Shown here piece by piece: positions 1 through 7,762 of a stretch of 64,000 nt of DNA. This DNA comes from Sporosarcina luteola. GTDB lineage: Bacteria; Bacillota; Bacilli; Bacillales_A; Planococcaceae. Below the pieces are notes generated by a model, which saw nothing but the letters and a program-made list of their open reading frames with translations, was not told where the DNA came from and did not search any database. Every line of letters begins with the position of its first letter. The stretch's first letter is position 1. Location of the stretch: NCBI RefSeq assembly GCF_023715245.1, contig NZ_JAMBNV010000001.1, forward strand, positions 620,001-684,000, written 5' to 3'. Position numbers and translations under genes: made by a program.

Positions 1-546
1 CGCTCCGTCGGTGTGCCAATGTTAGGAATGGAAGTGAAACTTGTCGATAACGATGGGAATGAAGTGCCGCCGGGTCAACCGGGCGAGTTTTTAGTGAAGG
101 GCTTGACCCTTTGTGATGAATATTATAAGAACCCGGAAGCGACAGCCGAAGCGTTTCACGGCGAATGGCTTGGACTCGGTGATATGGGAGTTCAGGATGA
201 GGACGGATTTTATTCTATCGTCGACCGCAAACAGGATATGATTTTGTCAGGCGCGCTGAACGTCTATCCAGCGGAAATTGAAGGCGTCCTCCATCGCCAT
301 CCGAAGATAGCCGATGTAGCGGTGATTGGTGTGCCGGATGAAAAATGGGGAGAAGCGGTGAAAGCGATTGTTGTCCTTCGTGAAGGAGAAGAAGCAGACT
401 CAAAAGAGATCATCGAATTTTGCGATGGCAAGCTCGCCGACTATAAAAAGCCACGAACTGTCGATTTCGCCGACGAACTTCCACGGAGCCTGCAAGGAAA
501 ACTGTTGAAATATAAGCTCCGCGAGATGGTGGCTGTAGAGAAATAG
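1..546 (+). CDS. Acyl-CoA synthetase (AMP-forming), C-terminal part, cut by window edge
   Basis: The reading frame is open from base 1, so only the last 181 codons of a class I adenylate-forming enzyme are present. Family members activate a carboxylic acid as acyl-AMP and transfer it to CoA. Visible motifs are the GEWLGLGDMG segment with the conserved Asp, the hinge region DRKQDMILSGALNVYPAEIE, and the C-terminal PRSLQGKLLKYKLRE that carries the catalytic lysine. The substrate cannot be told from this part. The C-terminal domain is complete and the stop lies 12 bp before the first repeat element, with no ordinary terminator between. A second, complete member of the family lies at 50157-51647. 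Confidence 0.9.
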   Translation, partial: RSVGVPMLGMEVKLVDNDGNEVPPGQPGEFLVKGLTLCDEYYKNPEATAEAFHGEWLGLGDMGVQDEDGFYSIVDRKQDMILSGALNVYPAEIEGVLHRHPKIADVAVIGVPDEKWGEAVKAIVVLREGEEADSKEIIEFCDGKLADYKKPRTVDFADELPRSLQGKLLKYKLREMVAVEK

Positions 547-558
547 GTTAATTGTTTG

Positions 559-705
559 GGTGCCTGTGCAGCGCACAATTCAGTTTATTAGTTACAATTG
601 TATAACTCGGAAAAGGGAAGCTAGCCAAATCAATGTTTGGCCGGCTTCCCTTTGTATATTCATGTTTATTAGTGAATTGTCATAAATGTGCCTTGCACAG
701 GCACC
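559..705 (+). repeat. REPIN-like 147-bp element, copy 1 (single)
   Basis: Ends are GGTGCCTGTGCA and TGCACAGGCACC. The central stem pairs GGAAGC..GCCAAA with TTTGGC..GCTTCC. It lies between convergent genes, 12 bp after one stop and 12 bp before the other. Confidence 0.9.
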
Positions 706-717
706 GGCGCAATTCAT

Positions 718-1359
718 TCACCACTCTTTATTCCATATCGGGGCGAACCATTTTACGCCTCGGCGGTTCATGGGGAGGAGCTTCATGTCTGCGATTAGAT
801 GGCTGCCGTAACCAGCAATCCCTGCTGATAGTAGACCGTCGATCGGCCACTCCTGTTGTAATTGATTCAAAATGAACGCATAAAACGCGAGCCCTAGAAG
901 TGAGTGAGTGTAGGAGCGGTGCGGAAGGAATGATGCTATGACGATATAACTTCCGACCAACAGGATGCCGATCGATTGATGCATCACAATTCCGAGCCAC
1001 ATCACCATGACACCGGTGAGGGTCAACATTCTTCGTTGTGTAATGAGCCTCGATACGATGAACAGTAGCAAACCGATTCCTGCGTAAAGTAAAATGGATG
1101 GGGCGAAACCTGTAGTGAAATATTGGTAGACGATTGCTACTAAAATGCCCGCACCGACTAGCTGCATCAGCCATTGAGTGACCTGTTTGGAAAGGGTGAT
1201 CCGGTTGGTTGCCAGCCCATTTGTGTCAAGGTCGGGGACAAGTGCTGATACGCCGCCAATCACTGAGGCGACTGCGATTGTGTATACATCGGGTTGCACC
1301 TGATACCCTGCGATTGCTCCGGCAGTAACGCCGATAAGTGCATGTGAACTTCCTTTCAT
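718..1359 (-). CDS. YdjM-family metal-dependent membrane hydrolase
   Basis: This is a 213-residue polytopic membrane protein of the YdjM family (LexA-regulated, membrane-bound putative metal-dependent hydrolases). The likely metal ligands are visible: the N-terminal SSHALIG histidine, the LVPDLD aspartates after the first membrane segment, PHRSYTHSLLG in the middle and YGSHLIADM near the C-terminus. I count about five hydrophobic segments. It starts at an ATG preceded (on its strand) by GAGAGAGGTTTACAG. It is a single-gene unit facing the acyl-CoA synthetase, with repeat copy 1 in the shared 3' region. The biochemical substrate of this family is not established. Confidence 0.85.
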   Translation of the reverse strand: MKGSSHALIGVTAGAIAGYQVQPDVYTIAVASVIGGVSALVPDLDTNGLATNRITLSKQVTQWLMQLVGAGILVAIVYQYFTTGFAPSILLYAGIGLLLFIVSRLITQRRMLTLTGVMVMWLGIVMHQSIGILLVGSYIVIASFLPHRSYTHSLLGLAFYAFILNQLQQEWPIDGLLSAGIAGYGSHLIADMKLLPMNRRGVKWFAPIWNKEW

Positions 1360-1562
1360 CTGTAAACCTCTCTCATGGTGTAATCTATCTATTATCCTTC
1401 ATCTTGAAGAGTGAACGCAATGGGTGGATGTTAGCACTTGGAATTTTTGAATTGGGTATAATGGTAGAAAATGATTGAAATTATTAGTTGCTTAACAAAA
1501 AATAGTATAGTGAAATCGGGATTTTATGTTACAAGTATTTACAAATAATACTAGTTGGAGAG

Positions 1563-1832
1563 ATGAAAATGAAAAAGAGCTTAACTGGAATCACCGTAAT
1601 TTCCCTTGCATTCCTTCTATTCATAACGCCAATCGACTCAGCTAACGCAACCCCAGCCAAGTTTAAGAACTGCACCGAGTTGAATAAAACATATCCGGGC
1701 GGCGTCGCTAAAGATGCTAAAGTCCGAAACGTAGGTGGAAAAACGAAGTTTAAACCTTTTGTTTCAGCAGAAATTTACAAGTCGCACACAAAGATGGACC
1801 GCGACAAAGACGGCATTGCATGTGAAAAGTGA
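1563..1832 (+). CDS. Secreted Excalibur-domain protein
   Basis: A small protein of 87-89 residues with a cleavable signal peptide (KKSLTGITVISLAFLLFI, cleavage probably after ANA) followed by one Excalibur domain. The domain starts at FKNCTELNKTYPGG and ends with the calcium-loop-like DRDKDGIACEK, with the two cysteines that define the family. Excalibur domains are found on extracellular nucleases and cell-surface proteins, and a close relative forms the C-terminus of the thermonuclease at 62390-63523. Two ATGs are possible; the second (1569) is better spaced from the GGAG ribosome site. The function is inferred to be extracellular calcium-dependent binding. Confidence 0.85.
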   Translation: MKMKKSLTGITVISLAFLLFITPIDSANATPAKFKNCTELNKTYPGGVAKDAKVRNVGGKTKFKPFVSAEIYKSHTKMDRDKDGIACEK

Positions 1833-1842
1833 CTTTTAAACA

Positions 1843-1989
1843 GGTACCTGTGCAGCACACAATTCAGTTTATTAACGACAATTGCATAATTAAAACACGG
1901 GAAGCTCATCAACTCAATACTTGATGGGCTTCCTTTCGTATTTTTATACTTAGGTTTGAATTGTCATAAATGTGTTATGCACAGGCACC
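1843..1989 (+). repeat. REPIN-like element, copy 2 (first unit of doublet A)
   Basis: Left end is GGTACCTGTGCA (one change from consensus), right end TGCACAGGCACC. Central stem pairs GGAAGCTCATCAA with TTGATGGGCTTCC. It starts 10 bp after the Excalibur stop codon. Confidence 0.9.
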
Positions 1990-2123
1990 AACACGATTCA
2001 GTTTATTCACTACAATTGTATAAATAGATCTTGCGGACTTCGGCAAATAAGGGTTTGGATGGAGGTGAATTGTGTTTTTATGCTTTGCAGTGAATTGTCA
2101 TAAATGTGCCATGCACAGGCACC
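1990..2123 (+). repeat. REPIN-like element, copy 3 (second unit of doublet A)
   Basis: It begins straight from the GGCACC of copy 2 (AACACGATTCAGTTTATT) and ends in TGCACAGGCACC. The central hairpin is largely lost here, but both conserved flanks (CACTACAATTGTATAA and GTGAATTGTCATAAATG) are intact. Confidence 0.88.
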
Positions 2124-2212
2124 GACATCAATGCAATAAAGGGTTTTCCGGTTGGGTGTCGTATTGGTACTAGTAATAGATTGTGCGCCGAAGGAAGAGA
2201 GGGGATAGGGCG

Positions 2213-3853
2213 ATGAATCTTTATGATTTTGAAGAGGTAGTGAGCTCCACTATCGTCGATCGCGGTTCCGAATATTATAATGCTGGATTCGTTTTAAAGC
2301 TAACACGCCAGGGAGATGGACGATATAGTGCGCTTGTTGAGGGGGCAGATATGTATGAGGTTGCCGTCCAGCTAGATGAGGAAGGCAATATCCTTTCGTC
2401 TTATTGCGATTGCTCTTATGATTTGGGGCCGGTGTGTAAACATGAAGTGGCGGTTTATTATGAGTTGATTGACAGACTAAAAGCTAATGATTTTCCTGAG
2501 ATGGCCGGGACAACTCTGCCGGATTTGAAGACGGTCCTTGAAAGCCTATCCAAAGTGGAACTGATTGATATACTCCTTCATTTAGCGGACGACGATCCGA
2601 ATTTTCATAATGAGTTGCTCTTCAATCATGCAACTGTCGATGAGCAACAGGAGATTGCTCGCTTCAAGAGGATAATCGATTCGATCATTGAGAAATATAC
2701 TGGCAGAGAAGGGTTTATTACATATAAATATGTTGGCGACTTCACGAACGAACTGTCCGCCGTACTGAATAAAGTTGAGTCGGTGAAAAATCCGTTGATT
2801 GCCTTTGAAATTGCGCAGGGGTTGTTGATTGAAGGGATAAAATCGTTTCAATACGCAGATGACTCAAGCGGTAATATTGGATATTTACTAGATCAAACAA
2901 TTGAAACGATGGAAGCGATTGCAGCTGGAGCTTTAGGGTTGGACGAACAAAGCGAGATGTTGGAAAAACTCATTGACTTATCGAAATCGGAGGTTTTTGA
3001 AGGATGGAATGACTTTCGAATCGATTTGCTCGGCATCGGTCTGAACTATGCAGGAAATGAGCAATTGCGGGCGACTTTACTGAATGAGCTAGAAGCAATG
3101 GTGAACGGTTCGTCTGCAAATGATTATGGTCGGTATGAAAATGAACGAATTTACAACTTAATGTATGACATCTTTGAAACTCACGGCACGTCAGAGAAAG
3201 CGAGACAGTTTCTACAGAAGAACCTAAATTATCCTACATTCCGGAAACGGTTGATGCAATATGAATTGAAGGAAGGCAACTATGAAAACGTGTTGGCGTT
3301 GGCTTCTGAAGGGGAAAGTTTGGACAAGGATTATCGTGGTTTGGTTACGCGGTGGAAGAAATGGCGCTACAAAGCGTATAAACTAATGAAAGCATTTGAT
3401 GAGCAAATGACAATAGGTCGTGAATTATTGATAGAAGGAGAATTTGAATTTTATTGGGAATTGAAGGATCTGGCCGAGGACGCGACAGCTTTTTATGAAG
3501 AAGTGAAGCAGGAATTGGCTGTTAAAAATCAGTGGATGTTTGTGAAGCTCATTGAAGCTGAAAATGATGTTGAGGCCATCCTTGATTATGTCCGTGAAAA
3601 TCCTTCAATGGTGGAACGATACTTGGAATACTTGGTTGATTCCCATGCAGAAGAGGCAATCGGACTGTTCAAAACTCATGTAAAAGAGATCGCACAAAAC
3701 TCATTTAACCGGAAGGGATATAAGGAAGTTTGCCAAGTGCTGAAGCGCTATGGCAAAGTTGCAGGACGAGAAGCCCAAATGAACCTTGCAGAGGAACTAA
3801 AACAGACATACAAAAACCGCCCCGCTTTTCAGGATGAATTGGGTAAGCTTTAA
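2213..3853 (+). CDS. SWIM zinc-finger protein
   Basis: A 546-residue cytosolic protein with a SWIM zinc finger near the N-terminus: CDCSYDLGPVCKHEVAVYY gives the CxC...CxH ligands. The remainder is acidic and helical and resembles repeats, with no catalytic motif that I recognise. SWIM fingers bind DNA or proteins, and some bacterial members lie next to SNF2 helicases; none is present here. I chose the ATG at 2213 because AGAGAGGGGAT precedes it at normal spacing; an upstream in-frame GTG at 2183 has no ribosome site. It is transcribed alone, with repeats on both sides. The function is unknown. Confidence 0.85.
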   Translation: MNLYDFEEVVSSTIVDRGSEYYNAGFVLKLTRQGDGRYSALVEGADMYEVAVQLDEEGNILSSYCDCSYDLGPVCKHEVAVYYELIDRLKANDFPEMAGTTLPDLKTVLESLSKVELIDILLHLADDDPNFHNELLFNHATVDEQQEIARFKRIIDSIIEKYTGREGFITYKYVGDFTNELSAVLNKVESVKNPLIAFEIAQGLLIEGIKSFQYADDSSGNIGYLLDQTIETMEAIAAGALGLDEQSEMLEKLIDLSKSEVFEGWNDFRIDLLGIGLNYAGNEQLRATLLNELEAMVNGSSANDYGRYENERIYNLMYDIFETHGTSEKARQFLQKNLNYPTFRKRLMQYELKEGNYENVLALASEGESLDKDYRGLVTRWKKWRYKAYKLMKAFDEQMTIGRELLIEGEFEFYWELKDLAEDATAFYEEVKQELAVKNQWMFVKLIEAENDVEAILDYVRENPSMVERYLEYLVDSHAEEAIGLFKTHVKEIAQNSFNRKGYKEVCQVLKRYGKVAGREAQMNLAEELKQTYKNRPAFQDELGKL

Positions 3854-3866
3854 GGGTACTCAATTC

Positions 3867-4013
3867 GGTGCCTGTGCAGCACACTATTCAGATAATGCAC
3901 TACAATTGTATAACTGAAAAACAGGAAACCTATCAATTCGACGTTTGATAGGTTTCCTGTTGTATTTATATGCGTTGAGTTAAATTGTCATAAATGTGCC
4001 ATGCACAGGCACC
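3867..4013 (+). repeat. REPIN-like element, copy 4 (single)
   Basis: Perfect ends GGTGCCTGTGCA / TGCACAGGCACC. Central stem pairs GGAAACCTATCAA with TTGATAGGTTTCC. It fills the space between two convergent genes: 13 bp from one stop and 8 bp from the other. Confidence 0.92.
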
Positions 4014-4021
4014 AACACAAA

Positions 4022-4738
4022 TTAAGGATTTGTCGACCATAGGCCAGCCGATTTTAAGAGGACGCGTGGGTGCAGTTTCAGCTGTGCGACCATCAATTCA
4101 GCAAGGTCTTCAGGCTGCAGTACTTTATCCGGATTGCCGTCAGTGAGATTCTCTTCGAATGCCAAGTCTGTTGCCACTGTGCTCGGCGTTAAGGCAGTGA
4201 CGCGAATGTTGTGCTTTCTCACTTCCAACATGAGTGATTCCGTCAGACCCAGCACGCCGAATTTTGAGGCGCTGTATGCACTCGTAACAGGAGCACCTTT
4301 TTGTCCGGCAGTTGAAGAGACATTGATGATATCACCTGTTTGACGCTCAATCATTTCCGGCAGCACTGCGCGTGTAACGTAGTACATGCCCATTAGGTTA
4401 ACGTCAATAATGTTTTTGAATTCTTCCGGAGTAAGCTCAAGGAACTTGCCGAATTTGCCGATACCGGCGTTGTTGATGAGGATGTCGATTGGGCCGAGTT
4501 CCGATTTGATATGCTCGACAGCGGCAATTACAGATTCATTGTCCGCCACGTCCGCAGCAGCGATAGAAACGTTGACGCCAAATTCGCGAAGCTCTTCGGC
4601 GACCTTATCAAGATTCGCTTCGGTTTTCCCGATAAGTCCTAAATGGATGCCTTCCTTCGCAAAGGCGATTGCCGTCGCCCGGCCAATACCGCGTCCAGCT
4701 CCCGTAATGATCGCATTCTTTCCAGTTATGTTTTGCAT
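4022..4738 (-). CDS. Short-chain dehydrogenase/reductase (FabG-like)
   Basis: A 238-residue classical SDR. The Rossmann cofactor motif [10 protein letters not shown] is at residues 12-21, NNAG near 90, and the catalytic Ser-Tyr-Lys set appears as NVSSTAG and YSASK. The absence of an acidic residue after the second strand (GLIGKTEAN) suggests NADP(H). It resembles the 3-oxoacyl-ACP reductase-like paralogues common in Bacillales rather than the fab-cluster enzyme, and there are no other lipid genes beside it. The ATG at 4738 has a good AAGGGAG site; the longer in-frame extension upstream lacks one and is not protein-like. It is a single gene; repeat copy 4 borders its stop. Confidence 0.9.
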   Translation of the reverse strand: MQNITGKNAIITGAGRGIGRATAIAFAKEGIHLGLIGKTEANLDKVAEELREFGVNVSIAAADVADNESVIAAVEHIKSELGPIDILINNAGIGKFGKFLELTPEEFKNIIDVNLMGMYYVTRAVLPEMIERQTGDIINVSSTAGQKGAPVTSAYSASKFGVLGLTESLMLEVRKHNIRVTALTPSTVATDLAFEENLTDGNPDKVLQPEDLAELMVAQLKLHPRVLLKSAGLWSTNP

Positions 4739-4938
4739 AGTAAAATCTCCCTTCTTTATACGTTGACACGTGTAGTATAGCAAACCGCTGTGTTTACTCC
4801 TATGGAAACGGTTTGCGTGTGGAAACTGCGTACGGTTTTGGATTGGACGTGAGGAGATTACTATTATTACTCTGCTGAACACCCAATTCACCCGTTGCAT
4901 AGTCTATATGACGAGCGTTATCCAATGGAGGTATACGA

Positions 4939-5427
4939 ATGAATTTTAGATTTTTCACCGGCAGAGTAATGGAGATTAGTGATTTTTCGATACGGCAAGA
5001 TGATCAAGGGTCTAGGTGCTATAAACTGTTTATGGTCGCTGATCGGGAAGGCTCCATCGTCAATTTCGTCATTGAGCCGGGCACATATTTTGTCGATCAT
5101 GTTTTAGTGAAGGTCGGCGATATCGTAACGGGTTTTTATGATGCGAATGCACCGACCCCTTTTATTTATCCACCGCAATATCGGGCGGTTGTCATGGCGA
5201 AAGAAAGATCCGACCAGTTTGTGAAAGTGGAATTCTTTGACCAGAATTTAGTGAGCAGCGACGGAAGCTTGAAATTGAACCTAAATCGAAGTACACCGAT
5301 TTTACTGGAAAATGGACAGTCATTTGCGGGCATTCCAGCTAATCGTGAGCTGATTGTCATTTATAGCACTACAACCCGCAGCATTCCCGCCCAAACGACA
5401 CCACATAAGGTGATCGTGCTTTGTTAA
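4939..5427 (+). CDS. Hypothetical protein (162 aa)
   Basis: A 162-residue soluble protein that I do not recognise. It starts MNFRFFTGRVMEISDF and has no signal peptide or membrane segment. It is rich in beta-strand-forming residues with the run GFYDANAPTPFIYPPQYRA in the middle, and could be an OB-fold-like small beta protein. AATGGAGG precedes the ATG at good spacing, which supports it as a real gene. It is divergent from the SDR and followed after 23 bp by repeat copy 5. No function is proposed. Confidence 0.75.
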   Translation: MNFRFFTGRVMEISDFSIRQDDQGSRCYKLFMVADREGSIVNFVIEPGTYFVDHVLVKVGDIVTGFYDANAPTPFIYPPQYRAVVMAKERSDQFVKVEFFDQNLVSSDGSLKLNLNRSTPILLENGQSFAGIPANRELIVIYSTTTRSIPAQTTPHKVIVLC

Positions 5428-5450
5428 TGCCGAATATCGTTGCTGTTTTT

Positions 5451-5597
5451 GGTGCCTGTGCAGCACGCTATTCAGTTTATTAACTACAATTGCATAAATA
5501 AAAAGAGGGAAGTTGATCAAATCAATCTTTGATGAGCTTCCCTTTGAATTTATATAAATCTCTTTGAATTGTCATAAATGCACCATGCACAGGCACC
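5451..5597 (+). repeat. REPIN-like element, copy 5 (single)
   Basis: Ends GGTGCCTGTGCA / TGCACAGGCACC. Central stem pairs GGAAGTTGATCAAA with TTTGATGAGCTTCC (one mismatch). It lies between two co-directional genes. Confidence 0.92.
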
Positions 5598-5685
5598 CGC
5601 ACAATTTAAACTCAAAGATTTCATTCGACTAAAGAAATGTTATAATTTTAGGTGTGAGAATTCTAGATAGGAAGAGGTCGTTCAT

Positions 5686-6300
5686 ATGCTGAAAAAGTTG
5701 GCTTCAGATGCGTTGGGCTTGTCGGATATCGGTAAAATCATAGGACCGGAAGATTATGATAAGACGGATGCAGATGATTATATTCGACATGAAGATGGAG
5801 AAAAGATTTATTTCTTGATTAAGACTAAGGCAGATGAGTATTGCTTTACGAACTTAGCGGTCATTCATGTGGACGGAGATAAAGCGGTCTCTTCGAAACG
5901 CGTTTTGAAACGCTACCCATATTCAAAATATCAAATTACCAATGTGTTCTTGGAAACTGCGGGCAAAATTGACTTGGATGTTGAAATCAAGTTCACGCTT
6001 GGCGATCAATCGTACAGCATAGACGTTGATAAAAAGCAGCTCGCACAATTGAATGATCTGTACAAAGCATTGGTATATATTTCGGAAAAAGCTCACGAAA
6101 ACAATATCCTATTCGAAATGGCGACGCAAAGTCTCGATAAGGCGGCAAAAGTGTTGGAGAATTCAAGACCGTCCGACATTCAAATGGCCGACCAATATAA
6201 ACAATTAACCGAATTCGGTTTCTCCTGGCTAACATCAGCCCGTGACAAGTACCACGTTAAGGATTTCGGTGATGTATTTGAGAAGTATATAAACAATTGA
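5686..6300 (+). CDS. yvbH: YvbH-like protein with bacterial PH domain
   Basis: A 204-residue cytosolic protein matching the YvbH arrangement: a bacterial pleckstrin-homology-like domain over residues 1-125 (DGEKIYFLIKTKADEYCFTN and the KRYPYSKYQITNV strand region), then a helical YvbH extension. PH-like domains of this class are of unknown ligand. The ATG follows GATAGGAAGAGG at normal spacing, with an AT-rich promoter-like region (GTTATAATTTTAGG) upstream. Repeat copy 6 begins 3 bp after the stop. The assignment to family is good; the function is unknown. Confidence 0.8.
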   Translation: MLKKLASDALGLSDIGKIIGPEDYDKTDADDYIRHEDGEKIYFLIKTKADEYCFTNLAVIHVDGDKAVSSKRVLKRYPYSKYQITNVFLETAGKIDLDVEIKFTLGDQSYSIDVDKKQLAQLNDLYKALVYISEKAHENNILFEMATQSLDKAAKVLENSRPSDIQMADQYKQLTEFGFSWLTSARDKYHVKDFGDVFEKYINN

Positions 6301-6303
6301 GAC

Positions 6304-6450
6304 GGTGCCTGTGCAGCACACTATTCAGTTTATTAACTACAATTGTATAAATAAAACGACGGAAGCTGATCAAATCAATCTTTGATCAGCTTCCCTTTGC
6401 ATTTATATGAATCTCTTTGAATTGTCATAAATGCACCGTGCACAGGCACC
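6304..6450 (+). repeat. REPIN-like element, copy 6 (single, best central hairpin)
   Basis: Ends GGTGCCTGTGCA / TGCACAGGCACC. The central stem is perfect: GGAAGCTGATCAAA with TTTGATCAGCTTCC. It sits 3 bp after one stop codon and 22 bp from the next, between convergent genes. Confidence 0.94.
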
Positions 6451-6472
6451 CACACAATTCTCACACAATTTA

Positions 6473-7342
6473 TTAATGGATATTCCGCTTTGTGAAACTT
6501 CCGCCTCGTACTTCGGCGACTTCGTAAACAGTGACAAACGCTGACGGATCAATTTCAAGGATAATTTCCTTCATCTTACTATCTTCGAGCCGGTTGATAA
6601 TGCATGTGATTTCCCTGAATTCTTCATTGGAATACGCGCCTTGAACGATACTATAAGTCGAACTGCGGCCTAAACGATCACGAATCGTTTCGACCATACC
6701 TTCAGGTTCGCTCGTAATAATTTTATACATTTTAGAACCGCTAAGTCCTTCTTCAACAATGCTGATCACTTTAGTGGCGATGTAGTAAGCAATTGCGGAT
6801 AAGAAAGCTCCTTGAAGTCCAAAGACAATCGACACGATTGCGAAAACGAAGACGTTCAAAAAGAGGATCAAATCACTTGTTCCGAACGGCATCCTCCGGG
6901 ATAGCAAGACGGCTAACATATCAATTCCGTCAAGAGCGCCGCCATTACGCAGCGCTAATCCCATTCCGAAACCGAGGATAATTCCGCCCACAACTGTTAT
7001 TAATAACGTATCTCCGTGAATGATTATTGGCACATGATGCATTAGGCTTGTGCTGACCGCCAGTGTAGCAATTCCAAGTACAGAATAGATGGCAAAGCTT
7101 TTCCCTATTTGCTTATAGCCTAAAAAGACAAAAGGGATATTCAAAATCGCTATGAGAAGTCCTAATGGAAAGCCGAATAATTCTGATCCAACGATACTTA
7201 GACCAGTCACGCCTCCATCAGATACCTTGTTTGGAATGAGTACAGATTCTAATCCGTAGGCGGCAATGAGGGCGCCGAGCATAACCATGGCGCCGCGAGC
7301 AAACAATTTCCATACAGGTGTTTTTTGTTGAGTTTTAGGCAT
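6473..7342 (-). CDS. YitT-family membrane protein
   Basis: A 289-residue protein with about five membrane segments (residues 12-190) and a C-terminal cytosolic DUF2179 domain (MYKIITSEPEGMVETIRDRLGRSSTYSIV and following), the standard YitT family architecture. The GGxTGLSI and RNGGALDGIDMLAVLL motifs are typical. Bacillales carry several paralogues, and their transport or sensing role is unresolved. The start is an ATG with AAAGAGGAA upstream. It forms a single unit with repeat copy 6 at its 3' end and doublet B (copies 7 and 8) upstream. Confidence 0.88.
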   Translation of the reverse strand: MPKTQQKTPVWKLFARGAMVMLGALIAAYGLESVLIPNKVSDGGVTGLSIVGSELFGFPLGLLIAILNIPFVFLGYKQIGKSFAIYSVLGIATLAVSTSLMHHVPIIIHGDTLLITVVGGIILGFGMGLALRNGGALDGIDMLAVLLSRRMPFGTSDLILFLNVFVFAIVSIVFGLQGAFLSAIAYYIATKVISIVEEGLSGSKMYKIITSEPEGMVETIRDRLGRSSTYSIVQGAYSNEEFREITCIINRLEDSKMKEIILEIDPSAFVTVYEVAEVRGGSFTKRNIH

Positions 7343-7426
7343 TAGTTGTTCCTCTTTTTAAGCAGTTTTTTCTATTCTACACCTATCTTCAGCACGTTGC
7401 CAGTTCATGTCCCTCGGGGTAGAATT

Positions 7427-7572
7427 GGTGCCTGTGCAGCATTCAATTCAGTTTATTCACTACAATTGAATAAATGGAAAGTGGAAAGCTAATAAAACTG
7501 ATGTTTAGATATTTATTTTTGTATGTTTATGAATTTAGTTGAATTGTCATAAATGCACCTTGCACAGGCACC
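7427..7572 (+). repeat. REPIN-like element, copy 7 (first unit of doublet B)
   Basis: Ends GGTGCCTGTGCA / TGCACAGGCACC. The central stem has decayed (AAAGCTAATAAA against TTTAGATATTT). The outer and inner conserved arms remain. Confidence 0.88.
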
Positions 7573-7706
7573 GGAACAATTCAGTTTACTCACTACAATT
7601 GCATAAAATTAAAAGAGGAAACTGATCAAATAGTCATTTGACAAGTTTCTCGTTGTATTTAAATAGAGCCGATTGAATTTTCATAAATGTACCATGCACA
7701 GGCACC
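7573..7706 (+). repeat. REPIN-like element, copy 8 (second unit of doublet B)
   Basis: It continues from copy 7 with GGAACAATTCAGTTTACTCAC and ends in TGCACAGGCACC. Central stem GGAAACTGATCAAA against TTTGACAAGTTTC is partly paired. Confidence 0.88.
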
Positions 7707-7751
7707 GGTTAAACGTGTACAGGCACCGGTTAAACGGGCACCGGTTAAACG
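7701..7751 (+). repeat. Micro-repeat of element end, 3 x GGCACCGGTTAAACG
   Basis: The terminal GGCACC of copy 8 plus nine flanking bases is repeated three times (starts 7701, 7722, 7737), the first two separated by TGTACA. It looks like a local expansion of the element boundary. Confidence 0.85.
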
Positions 7752-7762
7752 AACACATCCAG

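Noticed and set aside
4739..4900. N-terminal extension of the SDR
   Set aside because: The extension has no family similarity and the ATG at 4738 has an AAGGGAG site with the Rossmann motif at the expected distance.
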